NCBI RefSeq assembly: GCF_000935125.1
Contig: NZ_JRKI01000031.1
Location: forward strand, 1 to 64,000
Origin: Streptomyces natalensis ATCC 27448
GTDB lineage: Bacteria > Actinomycetota > Actinomycetes > Streptomycetales > Streptomycetaceae
DNA: 64,000 nt
Direction of reading: 5' to 3'
Below, in pieces: positions 17,512-26,431 of this stretch. The notes beneath the pieces are model-generated. The model saw only the letters and a list, made by a program, of their open reading frames with translations. It had not been told where the DNA came from and searched no databases. Position numbers and translations under genes: made by a program. Position 1 is the first letter of the stretch. Each line of letters opens with the position of its first letter.

Positions 17512-17874
17512 CTACAACCCGTTCAGGTACGAATCGACGGGGGCGTATCGCGCCGGAGCACCGCCATAAGGCGGCGGGGTGCTCTCACCGGACCGCAGCT
17601 GCTGCTGGGATGCCTGACGGCCCTTACGCACCAATGAGTTGACGAGCACGGGAGTAGATGCCCCGACGTACAGTGCCCCCCAGTACGTGGTAGCGGGCAT
17701 CACCAGCGCCAGCACCCCACCAAGCGCCGCGAAGGCCGCCGTCACCACAAGGTAGAACCACGACCACGTGAAGCGCGCGGGATCCTCGCGGATTCCGTAG
17801 AGCCGGACGATTTCCGGCGCCAGCGCCCCCACGATGCCCAGCGAAAAGACAACCGAGGAATGCATTTCGGCCAT
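17512..17874 (-). CDS. Three-helix membrane protein in operon with the CHAT protease
   Basis: A 120-residue protein from ATG 17874. Hydrophobic segments lie at about 7-22 (VVFSLGIVGALAPEIV), 38-57 (WFYLVVTAAFAALGGVLALV) and 62-78 (TYWGALYVGASTPVLVNS), followed by a cytoplasmic polar, Gln/Ser/Pro-rich tail. It precedes the CHAT protease gene with no gap. Inference: the tail is long and unstructured enough to be a protease substrate, or the protein anchors the protease. I do not recognise the family; it is not gasdermin-like. Confidence 0.7.
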   Translation of the reverse strand: MAEMHSSVVFSLGIVGALAPEIVRLYGIREDPARFTWSWFYLVVTAAFAALGGVLALVMPATTYWGALYVGASTPVLVNSLVRKGRQASQQQLRSGESTPPPYGGAPARYAPVDSYLNGL

Positions 17875-19031
17875 CCTAGCGGCGGTCTTTTGACGGCCGG
17901 TTAGACACGCGGTAGCCGGGCAGCAGAGAACTCTGCTTCACCGCCCGGAGGGTGATCGCAAATGCGGGCCGTCTGAAGCCACCGCGGAGATCGCCGATTT
18001 CCAACCGCCCGTCACTACGCCGAACTCGCCCTGAAACGGGCTGGCGAGCGGTAGCGCCACCTGCTGCCCGCAGCGAACGCCCAGGGGGCTCGACGAACGT
18101 CCGGCCCCCTCGCCGGTGTACGGGTAGGAAGCCGAACATGCTGGTCGTCGCCGTTTTTCGCGGCTTACCCCGGTCCCGCAGAACGCCCGCCTTGGGCGGC
18201 ACCAGACGGCGGCCTCGTCGAGGCTGCCCTGGCGTATCGAGCACCTGTCACTGGCGGGGTGTCTCCGACGGGGACCACTCAGCTGCTGGCTGTGGCCGGT
18301 GGAATCGCTGTCGAGCTCGTTGGGCTCGCGGGCCGGAGCCTGGTGCACGTGGCGCGCGGACTGCGAGCCCTACAGGCACCAGCGCTTCAGTCGGGATCTG
18401 CGCAGCATGGCACGGCCGGAGAAGCCGGTCCCGCTTCCGGGCTCGGCAGTGGGGAGACTTGTCCCTTTTCCTGCGCGAGGAACGTCGCCGCCGGCGGCTA
18501 TCCTACGCCAAGCTGGCGGCCTTGTCCTCCGTCACCGGCTGTCGCTGCTCGCGGTCGACGTCGGCCACAGGCCGCTCCCTTCGTTTGTTCTGCCCTTCCA
18601 GAACAAGCCGGTTTACCTAGTGCTACCGGCCTTGATCGAGGGCGGGCACGAAGAAGGCGCTGCACCAGGGGTGCAGCGCCTGGGGTTGGGGATGGACGCT
18701 TCGCGTCCAGGAGCCTGCTGGACGGCCCGGGTGGGGTGTTCAGTATTTGGCGGCGAGGTTGGCCACCTGTGGGTGCATACCGGGCCCGTCGCTGCTCGGT
18801 GAAGCGCTCGGGCTCGGCGGCCTTGATCTCCGGATCGGCATGACAGGCGAGCAGACCACACCGACAGTCAGCAGCGGGGTGCGGCGTTTGTGCACTGGGC
18901 TTGTCAAAGCTTGGGGCGCACGGTGCGGGGGCTGACGACGCTGAGTCCGAAGAGATCGCACAGCGTGCTCGGGCCGCCCAGCGCCTGGCGGGCCCTCATC
19001 GCCGTCGACCTAGTGGCCGTGTCCGAGGTTC
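17875..19031. other. Gene-poor region with a possible HTH remnant
   Basis: No convincing intact gene in about 1.15 kb. On the + strand at about 18465-18530 the translation FLREERRRRRLSYAKLAALS resembles the start of an XRE-type helix-turn-helix, but the homology fades within 30 residues and I see no start codon with a ribosome-binding site. The remainder seems to be non-coding or scrambled DNA leading into the repeat array. Confidence 0.35.
18655..18681. terminator. Strong hairpin, probable terminator
   Basis: Perfect 12-base stem AGGCGCTGCACC (18655-18666) with its complement (18670-18681) and a 3-base loop. It is very stable and lies just after the possible HTH remnant. No T-tract follows. 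Confidence 0.55.
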
Positions 19032-19462
19032 AGTCGCTTGGGTCGCTGCCCTGGATCTGGGGCAGCGACGAACAGTCAGCGACCCAAGCGACTCTTCGGT
19101 CGCTGCCGGGCCAGAGAGGAAAACTGCAGGTCACCGCATCACCTCTAGGGGAGTAGCGACCGAAGCGACTCACGGCGCGCATATGTGAGTGCCATAACGG
19201 TGTGCACGTGTGCGTGATATACAGCAGGCTTCAGTCGCTTCAGTCGCTTTTCAGGCTGGAACCCCGGTCTGACCTGTGCATTTGCCGTGGCCAACGAGCA
19301 GCGACCGAACGCCCCTGAGTCGCTGCGCCCTCTTTTCGGTCGCTCAGCGAATGCTCGCCGGTCCCATCATCGACACGGCGTCACCGATGCTTCGCATGTG
19401 CTCCACGACCACACCGGCCACGTTCGCTAGTCTGTGTCCGTTGTTGAGTCGCTTCGGTCGCT
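19032..19462. repeat. Array of 16-bp repeats upstream of the replication genes (iteron-like)
   Basis: Five copies of AGTCGCTTSRGTCGCT, each itself two GTCGCT half-sites spaced 9 bases apart. + strand copies are at 19032-19047, 19233-19248 and 19447-19462; - strand copies at 19078-19093 and 19155-19170. The first two are a perfect inverted pair. Further half-sites occur near 19064, 19098, 19300, 19318, 19337 and 19504. The array ends nine bases before the primase-polymerase gene. Such repeats usually bind a replication initiator or a plasmid repressor, so this is a candidate origin or operator. Confidence 0.75.
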
Positions 19463-19470
19463 GATGGGGG

Positions 19471-20586
19471 GTGCAGATGCCTGCTGAGCTGCATTTTTCC
19501 CGCAGCGACTCAAGGGATCCTGCCGTCCCCGCGTCTTCAGCCGCTGCCCCCCTTGCCGTGGCGCAGGCGTGTGCCCGCCGGGGCTGGCCCGTGCATCCCC
19601 TGGCTTCAGGGCGCAAGACGCCAGCCGCGAATTGCAGTGAGTGCCGCGCCAGCTCCCACGCGCCAGCCAGTTGCCCCTGCATCCGCGCAGGCCGCTGGTG
19701 CCACAGCTTCCACGCAGCCACCCTCAACCAACACCGCATCCAGCACTGGTGGGGGCAGCACCCTGAGTTCGGCACCGGCGTCTCCTGCGGTCCGGCCGGC
19801 CTGGTCGTCATCGACATCGACGCCCATCACACCGAGCCCCCCGCACGCGACCGGATCCTCCCCGGCATCCCCATCGGCGACCAGGTCGATCTCACCGGAC
19901 TCGCCAACGGCTTCCACACCCTCGCCGTCCTCGCAGCCCTGCGCAGCCAGCAGAGCCCCGCCGACGACACCACCACCCTGCGGGTGCGCACCCCCTCCGG
20001 GGGCCTGCACGTGTGGTACCGGGCAACCGGCAACCGCCAGTGGAAGTCTTCCGCGGGCTCCAGCCCGGGCCGAGCCCTGGCCTGGCAGGTCGACGTCCGT
20101 GCCCACGGCAGCTACATCATCGCTCCCGGCACCACCACCCACCACGGCACCTACACTCCCGTCGGCAAGGTCCGCGAACCCGCCGCGCTTCCCCTGTGGC
20201 TCGCCCAGGAACTCGACCGCACCGGCCACCTCCCTGCACCTACCATTCCCGCTCCCCGCCCTGTCCCGCCGCGCGCCCAGCACGCAGTTCTTGCCGCCGG
20301 TGGCGGCCGCGCCGAGCGCACCCTCGCCGCTGTCCTCGCGCCGGTCGAGGCTTGCGGCCAGGTGGCCGAGGGCGCTGGTTTCTCAGACGTCCTCAACCGC
20401 GCGGCCTACACTCTCGGCGGGCTCATCGCCGCGGGCCGTCTCTCCCAGCAGGAAGCCGAGCAGGCCCTCAAGGACGCCGCGGCCGTGGCCCGCCCGGGTC
20501 AGGAACTGCGCATCGAGCAGATCATCCGCAGCGGCATCGCCGCGGGCCTGGCAAAGCCCCTTCACGCCGCTGGGAGGCGCCCATGA
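19471..20586 (+). CDS. Bifunctional DNA primase/polymerase (Prim-Pol)
   Basis: A 371-residue protein from GTG 19471 (ATG 19477 also possible). The archaeo-eukaryotic primase core is visible: ACARRGWPVHPLASGRKTP, a Cys-rich segment (NCSECRASSHAPASCPCI), IQHWWGQHPEFGTGV, the metal-binding motif LVVIDIDAHH, and TPSGGLHVWY with the second conserved histidine. It would lay down primers and extend them at the origin of a plasmid or integrated element. The C-terminal 110 residues are helical (VLNRAAYTLGGLIAAGRLSQ), like the PriCT-type end. Its stop overlaps the helicase start (ATGA), so the two are co-translated. The 16-bp repeat array lies directly upstream. Confidence 0.88.
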   Translation: MQMPAELHFSRSDSRDPAVPASSAAAPLAVAQACARRGWPVHPLASGRKTPAANCSECRASSHAPASCPCIRAGRWCHSFHAATLNQHRIQHWWGQHPEFGTGVSCGPAGLVVIDIDAHHTEPPARDRILPGIPIGDQVDLTGLANGFHTLAVLAALRSQQSPADDTTTLRVRTPSGGLHVWYRATGNRQWKSSAGSSPGRALAWQVDVRAHGSYIIAPGTTTHHGTYTPVGKVREPAALPLWLAQELDRTGHLPAPTIPAPRPVPPRAQHAVLAAGGGRAERTLAAVLAPVEACGQVAEGAGFSDVLNRAAYTLGGLIAAGRLSQQEAEQALKDAAAVARPGQELRIEQIIRSGIAAGLAKPLHAAGRRP

Positions 20587-22103
20587 CGTCCCCGGGCAAC
20601 GAGACACTGTTCGAGTTTGACCCCGAAGCTGTCGCCGCCCAGATCCGCAACCAGGCGGCCGGCGTACCGCTGCCTGCCCAGTCCACCACCGAGCGGCCCG
20701 TGGGCGAAGCCACTGCGAACGGTCTGCTGCCGGACACGCTGACCGACCGCGGCAACGCCAAGCTGTTCGTCAAGCTCTACGCCAACGACTACCGGCACGT
20801 CCCCAAGATCGGCTGGTACCGGTGGGATACCACCCGCTGGCAGATCGACGAGGACGACACCGTCCAGTGGGCCGCCGGTGACCTCGCCGAGAGCATCGCT
20901 ACCCACGACCCCCGGGGCTTGGTCACCAGCACCGCCCTGCACAAGCACCGCACCCGTGCCATGTCGACCTCCGGCATCAACGCCATGCTCGCCCAGGCCA
21001 GGTCGGCGCCCGGCATGGTGCTCAAACCCGACCGCCTGGACGCCGACCCCTACGCCCTGTGCACCCCGCAGGGAGTCGTCGACCTGCGCACCGGGCTGCT
21101 GACGGTCCCCGACCCGAACAAGGACTTCCACTCCCGCTCCACCACCGTCGGCCCGCAGCAGATGCCCATCCCGCGCTGGCAGCGCTTCCTGGCCGACACC
21201 TTCGGCGACGACGCCGAAGGCCTGGAAATGATCGACTACCTGCACCTGCTGCTCGGATACTCGATCACCGGTGACGTCGGAGCCCAGATCCTCCCCTTCC
21301 TGTGGGGAACGGGCAAGAACGGCAAGTCCGTTCTCCTGGACGTCATGATGAAACTGCTCGGCGACTACGCGGACGCCGCCCCGCCCGGCTTCCTGATGGC
21401 CAAGCCGTTCGAAGGCCACCCCACCGACCTTGCCGAACTCCACGGCCGGCGCGTCTATGTCTGTTCAGAGATCAAGCCCGGCGACAAGTTCGACGAGGCC
21501 CGGGTCAAACTGCTGACCGGCGGCGACCGCATCAAGGCTCGGCGCATGAGGCAGGACCCCTTCAGCTTCGGACCCACCCACAAGCTCTGGCTGCTGGGCA
21601 ACCACAAGCCCGAAGTCGGCACGGGCGGCTTCGCCTTCTGGCGTCGCATGCGCCTGATCCCGTTCGAGCGCGTCGTCCCCGACGACCGTAAGATCGACAA
21701 CCTGGCGGACCTCCTCGTCATGGAGGAAGGCCCCGGCATCCTCGGCTGGCTCATCGACGGCGCCCGCCGCTACCTCGGCGGCGACCGCGACCTCACCGGC
21801 CCCGAGCGCGTCCGGATCGCGACGACCGCGTACGCGGAGACCGAGGATCACACCGGCCGCTTCTACGAGGAGTGCTGCCGCCTGGGCCCCGACCTGCGCG
21901 CCGAGCAGACGGCGCTCTACGCCGCCTACACAGCCTGGTGCCAGAATGAAGGCGCACTGGTCATGTCCTCGCGCGCCTTCGCCTCTCGCACCCGGGAGCT
22001 GGTCGGGCTGGCCTCGCCCAAGGGGATGAAAGTATCCAACCAGCGCAAGTACTACCCGGGCATCGGTTTGCTCACCGACGAGGAGAGGGACGCCGGCGCA
22101 TGA
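20583..22103 (+). CDS. Phage/plasmid primase-type SF3 helicase (D5/P4 family)
   Basis: A 506-residue protein from ATG 20583. The N-terminal D5-type domain (WYRWDTTRWQIDEDDTVQWA and following helices) precedes the superfamily 3 ATPase: Walker A WGTGKNGKSVLLDV (about 241-254), Walker B region RRVYVCSEI, sensor/motif C LWLLGNHKPEV with the conserved Asn, and FWRRMRLIPF. The C-terminal region (YAAYTAWCQNEGALVMSSRA) is winged-helix-like. It would unwind the origin for the adjacent primase. It overlaps both neighbours by four bases. A second, decayed copy lies at 22805-23639. Confidence 0.9.
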   Translation: MTSPGNETLFEFDPEAVAAQIRNQAAGVPLPAQSTTERPVGEATANGLLPDTLTDRGNAKLFVKLYANDYRHVPKIGWYRWDTTRWQIDEDDTVQWAAGDLAESIATHDPRGLVTSTALHKHRTRAMSTSGINAMLAQARSAPGMVLKPDRLDADPYALCTPQGVVDLRTGLLTVPDPNKDFHSRSTTVGPQQMPIPRWQRFLADTFGDDAEGLEMIDYLHLLLGYSITGDVGAQILPFLWGTGKNGKSVLLDVMMKLLGDYADAAPPGFLMAKPFEGHPTDLAELHGRRVYVCSEIKPGDKFDEARVKLLTGGDRIKARRMRQDPFSFGPTHKLWLLGNHKPEVGTGGFAFWRRMRLIPFERVVPDDRKIDNLADLLVMEEGPGILGWLIDGARRYLGGDRDLTGPERVRIATTAYAETEDHTGRFYEECCRLGPDLRAEQTALYAAYTAWCQNEGALVMSSRAFASRTRELVGLASPKGMKVSNQRKYYPGIGLLTDEERDAGA

Positions 22104-22501
22104 GTTCCCTGATCGATGTGGACGAGATCAGCCACGAGGTCGAGCTTGTGTGGTTGGAGGACGTCAGCCAGCTCGACTACGTGCGTCAGAGCCTGGACCG
22201 TTTGCCCACCCGCAAGGGCAAGCCGCCCTACCATCGCGACGGTCGCATGGTCGGCTACGCGATCCTCGGCCCAAAAGCCAAGGCCTCGCGCGCTTCTGGC
22301 ACCTTCCGCCGCCGCGTCTTCTGGCTGTTGCCCCACGACCGCGACACCGAGCCCGAAGGGCTGTACGCGAAGAGCGCCCCCGCCGAAGCCGTCGACCCCC
22401 GTACCCTCGAACCTCGCGTCAAGGGCTACAAGACCGAACGCTCCGAAGGTGGCCCACCCTCCCGCGCCATGCAGGAACTCGGCATACAGCTGCCTCTGTA
22501 A
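22100..22501 (+). CDS. Conserved hypothetical protein of the replication module
   Basis: A 133-residue protein from ATG 22100, overlapping the helicase stop (ATGA). Features: acidic start (SSLIDVDEISHEVELVWLED), PPYHRDGRMVGYAILGPKAK and SGTFRRRVFWLLP, ending in a basic/acidic tail. No known motif. Its conservation is supported by a decayed paralogue that follows the second helicase copy in the same arrangement, so the pair was duplicated as a unit. Possibly a replication accessory protein. Confidence 0.7.
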   Translation: MSSLIDVDEISHEVELVWLEDVSQLDYVRQSLDRLPTRKGKPPYHRDGRMVGYAILGPKAKASRASGTFRRRVFWLLPHDRDTEPEGLYAKSAPAEAVDPRTLEPRVKGYKTERSEGGPPSRAMQELGIQLPL

Positions 22502-22804
22502 CACGTGGTCGGGCGCTCCGAGTGCGCCCGCGTGGGTCTGTGGATTCATGCCGTGTTCGGCGCGGCCAACGTAACCGATCTTCGTTCCACGGCACGGTTC
22601 CAAATTCCCCGGCAGTGGTTCGGCCAGATCACCCACTACCACCGCCGCCGAGCCGCCTCCGGCCTCGTCGACCACCTCTTCAATGCGCCGGATGGCAAGC
22701 GGGCCGCGAGGGCGGCACACCACAGAGCTTCCGTCGCGGTCAGGGTTGGCGCGGCGGAGCGAGGGCGCCAGGCAACTGCCGACCGAGATCTGGTGGAGTG
22801 CACC

Positions 22805-23639
22805 GCGCCGCAGAAGACGCCCACATCACGCTGGCGCCAGTTCCTCACCGACACTTTTGGCGAGGACACCGAGGGCCGAGAGATGATCAACTATCTGCAC
22901 CTGCTGCTGGGCTACTCCGTTACCGGAGATGTCGGCGCGCAGATCCTGGCCTTCCTCTACGGCCTGGGCAAGAGCGGCAAGAGCGTCCTGCTCGATGTCA
23001 TCGTCAAACTCCTCGGCGACTACGCCGACGCCGCCCCACCAGGCTTTTTGATGGCCAAGCAGTTCGACGGCCACCTCACCGACCTGGCAGAACGCCACGG
23101 TCGTCGCGTCATTGTCTGCTCCGAGCTCATGGCAGGCGACCGCTTCGAATCCCGCGTCAAACTCCTCACCGGCGGCGACATCATCAAGGCCCGCCGCATG
23201 CACCTGGTCCCCTTCGGACACGTCGTGCCCGACGCCGGCAAGGTCGGCATCCTCATCACCGTTGGAAGGCCCCGGCATCCTGACCTGGCTCGTCAACGAC
23301 GCAGCCCGCTACCTCGCTGGCGAGAAGGATCTGACTGGACCTGAGCGGGTACGCGTAGCGACAACGGCGTATGCGGAGACCAAGGACCACATGGGACGCG
23401 TCCTCACCGAGAACTGCAAAACCGACCCCGGACTGCGTGCCGAACAAGAACACCTTTACCTCGCCTACACCCGCTGGTGCGAAGCTGAGGGCGCCACCAC
23501 GGTCTCCTCCCGTGCCTTCGCCGGCCGCGTCCGCGAGACGCTAGGCATGACCTCCCCCAAGGAGATGGCCACCTCCAGCTCCAAGAAGTACTACCCAGGC
23601 ATCGGACTGATCGCGGACATCAACGAGGAGAACGCGTGA
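22805..23639 (+). pseudogene. Decayed second copy of the SF3 helicase gene
   Basis: Closely similar to residues 185 onward of the helicase at 20583: SRWRQFLTDTFGEDTEGREM, YGLGKSGKSVLLDVIVKLLG (Walker A kept), RRVIVCSELMAGDRF. The N-terminal half is missing. About 35 codons between the two RRM segments (motif C region, DPFSFGPTHK to WRRMR in the intact copy) are deleted, as expected from slippage between short direct repeats. A frameshift near 23262 moves the rest (EGPGILTWLVNDAARYLAGE onward) to another frame, which ends KYYPGIGLIADINEENA. Non-functional. The 300 bases before it (22502-22804) hold no recognisable gene. Confidence 0.85.
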
Positions 23640-24038
23640 GCGCCCTGATCGACCCCGAGGACCTCACGCACGAAACCGACCTCGTGTGGCTCGAGGACAC
23701 GACCTCCCTCGACTACGTCCGCTAGAGCCTCGACCGCGTCCCCAGCCGACGCCGACATCCCCCTACCACCGAGACGGCCGGCTCGTCGGCTACGCCATCC
23801 TCGGCCCCGCCGCCAAAGCCTCCCGCGCGTCCGGCACCTTCCTGCGCCGCGTCTTCTGTCTTACCCCCATGACCGTGACCAGCAACCCGACGGCCTCTAC
23901 GCCACCGGCGCGCCCTCCGAAGCCGTCGCCCCCCGCACTGTCAGTCCCCGCGCCAAGGGCTACAAGACCGAACGCTCCGAAGGCGGCCCGGCGTCCGATG
24001 CCATGCGGGAGATGGGCATAACACTCCCTAAGTCATAA
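23636..24038 (+). pseudogene. Decayed second copy of the small replication-module gene
   Basis: Starts at GTG 23636 overlapping the preceding stop (GTGA), just like the intact pair. SALIDPEDLTHETDLVWLED parallels the intact protein, but codon 30 is a TAG stop (23723-23725), and the rest (YHRDGRLVGYAILGPAAKAS, SGTFLRRVF, then MREMGITLPKS) lies in shifted frames. Confidence 0.85.
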
Positions 24039-24169
24039 GCCGTGGGCGGACGTCGAACGGATCAGAGCCGAGGCCTCACGCTTCGTCGGCAACTGGCCCA
24101 GGTCGGTGGCCGATCGTGATGTGGCAGGGTTGACGCAAGTGACCGGCGCAGGCAGAGGAGGAGCACCTG

Positions 24170-24679
24170 GTGAAGCCACTGAACGACGGTGACCGCTCCC
24201 AGCTGCAATCTGTGGCGGAGGACATGGCAGCCTGCACGGCGTCGGGAGACCATCGTGTGGTGCTGCTGTTGCACCGCAATGTACGGTCCGCGTGGGGATG
24301 CGGGGGCCTTGACTACCTGCTGCATCTGCTGGCGGAGGACATCGTCCTCCATGCCGGCGCCAGCGCCCGCACACCGTACGCCAAGGTGGTACCGGAAGCC
24401 GCGCTGCCCCCCGCCCGCTACCAGGACCTGACTCGCCGGTTCAGTGGACACCAGGAAGAAGGTGCTGAAAACTCCGGCATGGAGGCGTTGTGCCAGATGG
24501 CGGCCGCCTATCTCAATGCCGTGCAGCGTGGTGAAGTCGACACAGAGGCAGGCCTGTTGGAGCAGATCCGCAAGGGTAGCCCCGGCGACGAGGACGCAAT
24601 CCACGCGATCGTGCGAGAGATCGCGGCCCTGCACGTCCCAGCGGCACAGCAGTCTCCCAAGCCGCCCACGTCACCGTGA
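24170..24679 (+). CDS. Hypothetical protein
   Basis: A 169-residue protein from GTG 24170 with a strong ribosome-binding site (AGGAGGAG at 24156-24163). It appears soluble and mostly helical: DGDRSQLQSVAEDMAACTAS, LDYLLHLLAEDIVLHAG, MEALCQMAAAYLNAVQRGEV and EDAIHAIVREIAALHV. There are no catalytic or membrane motifs that I recognise. It lies between the replication remnants and the second terpene cluster, alone in its orientation block. Confidence 0.6.
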   Translation: MKPLNDGDRSQLQSVAEDMAACTASGDHRVVLLLHRNVRSAWGCGGLDYLLHLLAEDIVLHAGASARTPYAKVVPEAALPPARYQDLTRRFSGHQEEGAENSGMEALCQMAAAYLNAVQRGEVDTEAGLLEQIRKGSPGDEDAIHAIVREIAALHVPAAQQSPKPPTSP

Positions 24680-24881
24680 CGCGAACGGCGGAAGTCCCGC
24701 ACATGTCGTCGGCGTCAGAGACACGCAAGGGCGCCAATAGGGCTGAGACTACGGCGCTATGCTGCCTTGGACCTGATCATCTTGTATGACTACCGCGATG
24801 GAGCGTGCGCGGTGACACCAGACTGTGTCTGCCCGCAGACACCGGTGCATCGCCCGCTGCTATCGGGGGCTCGGAGAACTC

Positions 24882-26285
24882 GTGACTGATCACTTGGATC
24901 CCCACAACACGGGCATCGTTCCGCCTCCGGGATGTCCCGCACACAATCTGGGACAGGACGGCATACGCCGCTTGTATGGGCAGGGCGAAGCCGATCCGCG
25001 TGCGTTGCACGAGGAGTTGCGTCGTGAGCACGGGCCTGTGGCTCCGGTGCTGCTGCATGGGGATCTGCCGGCCTGGCTGGTGCTGGGCTACGACGAACTC
25101 AAGCAGGTGACGAACCGCCCTCTCCAGTTCACCCGTGACTCCAGCCAATGGTCCATGTTCCAGCGTGGCCAGGTGCCGGCCGACTCCCCGCTTCGGCCGA
25201 CGCTGCAACCCCAGCCGGTGTGCGTCTTCGCCGATGGGGAGGAACACGCGCGGTTGCGCGGGGCGGTCACCGACAGCCTGGAGCAGTTCGCGCTGCGCGG
25301 CATCCGCCGCTACACCGTCCGCTACGCCCGGCAGCTGATCGACGAGTTCGCCGCCGACGGCCGGGCCGATCTGATCAGCCAGTTCGCCGAGCGGCTGCCG
25401 ATGATGGTAATGACCTGGCTGCTGGGCATGCCGGAGGCCAACAGTCCCCAGCTGGTCAGTGCGGCCCTGGACCTGATGCGACTGAGCGAAACGGCGATGC
25501 AGTCCAACGCGTTCCTTGTCGAGACGCTGCGTGACCTGGTCAGGCGCCGGCGGGACAAGCCGGGCCATGACCTGCCGTCGATGCTGCTGGCTCACCACTC
25601 CGAGCTCACCGAGGATGAGGTCCTTCAGCACCTGCGGCTGATTCTGGTGGCCGCGAACGAGACCACGGTCAACCTGATGGCCAACACGCTGCGCATGGTG
25701 CTGACCGACCGGCGCTTCAGGGCGAGCCTGTCGGGCGGGCAGATGACGCTGCCCGATGCCTTGGATCAGGTCCTGTGGGACGCCCCGCCGATGTCGGTGG
25801 TCCCGGGGCGCGTGGCGAAAGAACGGGTCATGCTGGGCAATTACGAGATTCAGCAGGGGGACCTTCTGCTGCTGGGTCTCGCGGCCGGCAACGTCGACCC
25901 GGCCCAGCGTCCCGACCTGGCCAAGCCGCTGCACGGCAACCGGGCGCACCTCGCCTTCAGCAGCGGGCCGCATGAGTGCCCTGGCAGGGACATCGGCCGG
26001 TCGATCGCCGAGGGAGCCATCGACACGCTTCTGGCGCGGCTTCCCGACCTGCACCTCGCCGTGGATGAGGGGGAACTCGTCACGCGGAGTTCATGGTTGA
26101 CTCAGCGCCAGGAGGGGCTCCCGGTGCAGTTCGCGCCGAGGCAGACCGAGGACACGAAAACCCGCCTGCCTCTTCCTCCGACGGCCGGGACCTTGGTTCC
26201 GGTGCCCGCGCAGTCGGCCCCCGCACGGGTTGACGAGGGTGCACGTCGCCCGTGGTGGAAGCGCCTGATGGGCACGTCAAGCTGA
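24882..26285 (+). CDS. CYP157-like cytochrome P450 lacking the ExxR motif
   Basis: A 467-residue P450 from GTG 24882 (GGAG at 24873-24876). Heme loop FSSGPHECPG with Cys366; I-helix LVAANETTVNLMAN. Where the K-helix E-x-x-R should be, the sequence reads LDQVLWDAPP (25764-25778), so neither Glu nor Arg is present. The Streptomyces CYP157 family is known to have E-Q-x-L-W instead of E-x-x-R, and this is the same pattern with Asp for Glu. CYP157 genes usually sit with CYP154 in conservon operons; here it precedes a terpene synthase. A 60-residue basic tail (RPWWKRLMGTSS) follows the fold. Substrate unknown. Confidence 0.85.
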   Translation: MTDHLDPHNTGIVPPPGCPAHNLGQDGIRRLYGQGEADPRALHEELRREHGPVAPVLLHGDLPAWLVLGYDELKQVTNRPLQFTRDSSQWSMFQRGQVPADSPLRPTLQPQPVCVFADGEEHARLRGAVTDSLEQFALRGIRRYTVRYARQLIDEFAADGRADLISQFAERLPMMVMTWLLGMPEANSPQLVSAALDLMRLSETAMQSNAFLVETLRDLVRRRRDKPGHDLPSMLLAHHSELTEDEVLQHLRLILVAANETTVNLMANTLRMVLTDRRFRASLSGGQMTLPDALDQVLWDAPPMSVVPGRVAKERVMLGNYEIQQGDLLLLGLAAGNVDPAQRPDLAKPLHGNRAHLAFSSGPHECPGRDIGRSIAEGAIDTLLARLPDLHLAVDEGELVTRSSWLTQRQEGLPVQFAPRQTEDTKTRLPLPPTAGTLVPVPAQSAPARVDEGARRPWWKRLMGTSS

Positions 26286-26431
26286 CACCTCCTGTTCATC
26301 TGACGCCTCATGATTCCCGCGTCTTCACGTGAGACACAGTGGTTGAGATTCCGGTCGATCAGTACGATGCCGACCGGACAATCACCCTTGGCATGAGCAG
26401 ACCACAGGGCGTCGAGATGAAGGAAGCAGCC

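Noticed and set aside
17512..17874. Bacterial gasdermin next to a caspase-like protease
   Set aside because: The protein has three ordinary hydrophobic helices in 120 residues and lacks the size and beta-rich composition of gasdermins.
19032..19510. CRISPR array
   Set aside because: Repeats are 16 bp, in both orientations and irregularly spaced, with no cas genes. An iteron or operator array fits better.
20013..20582. N-terminal extension of the SF3 helicase
   Set aside because: It overlaps the Prim-Pol gene in another frame and gives an Arg/Pro/Ser-rich translation; the ATGA overlap at 20583 is a convincing start.
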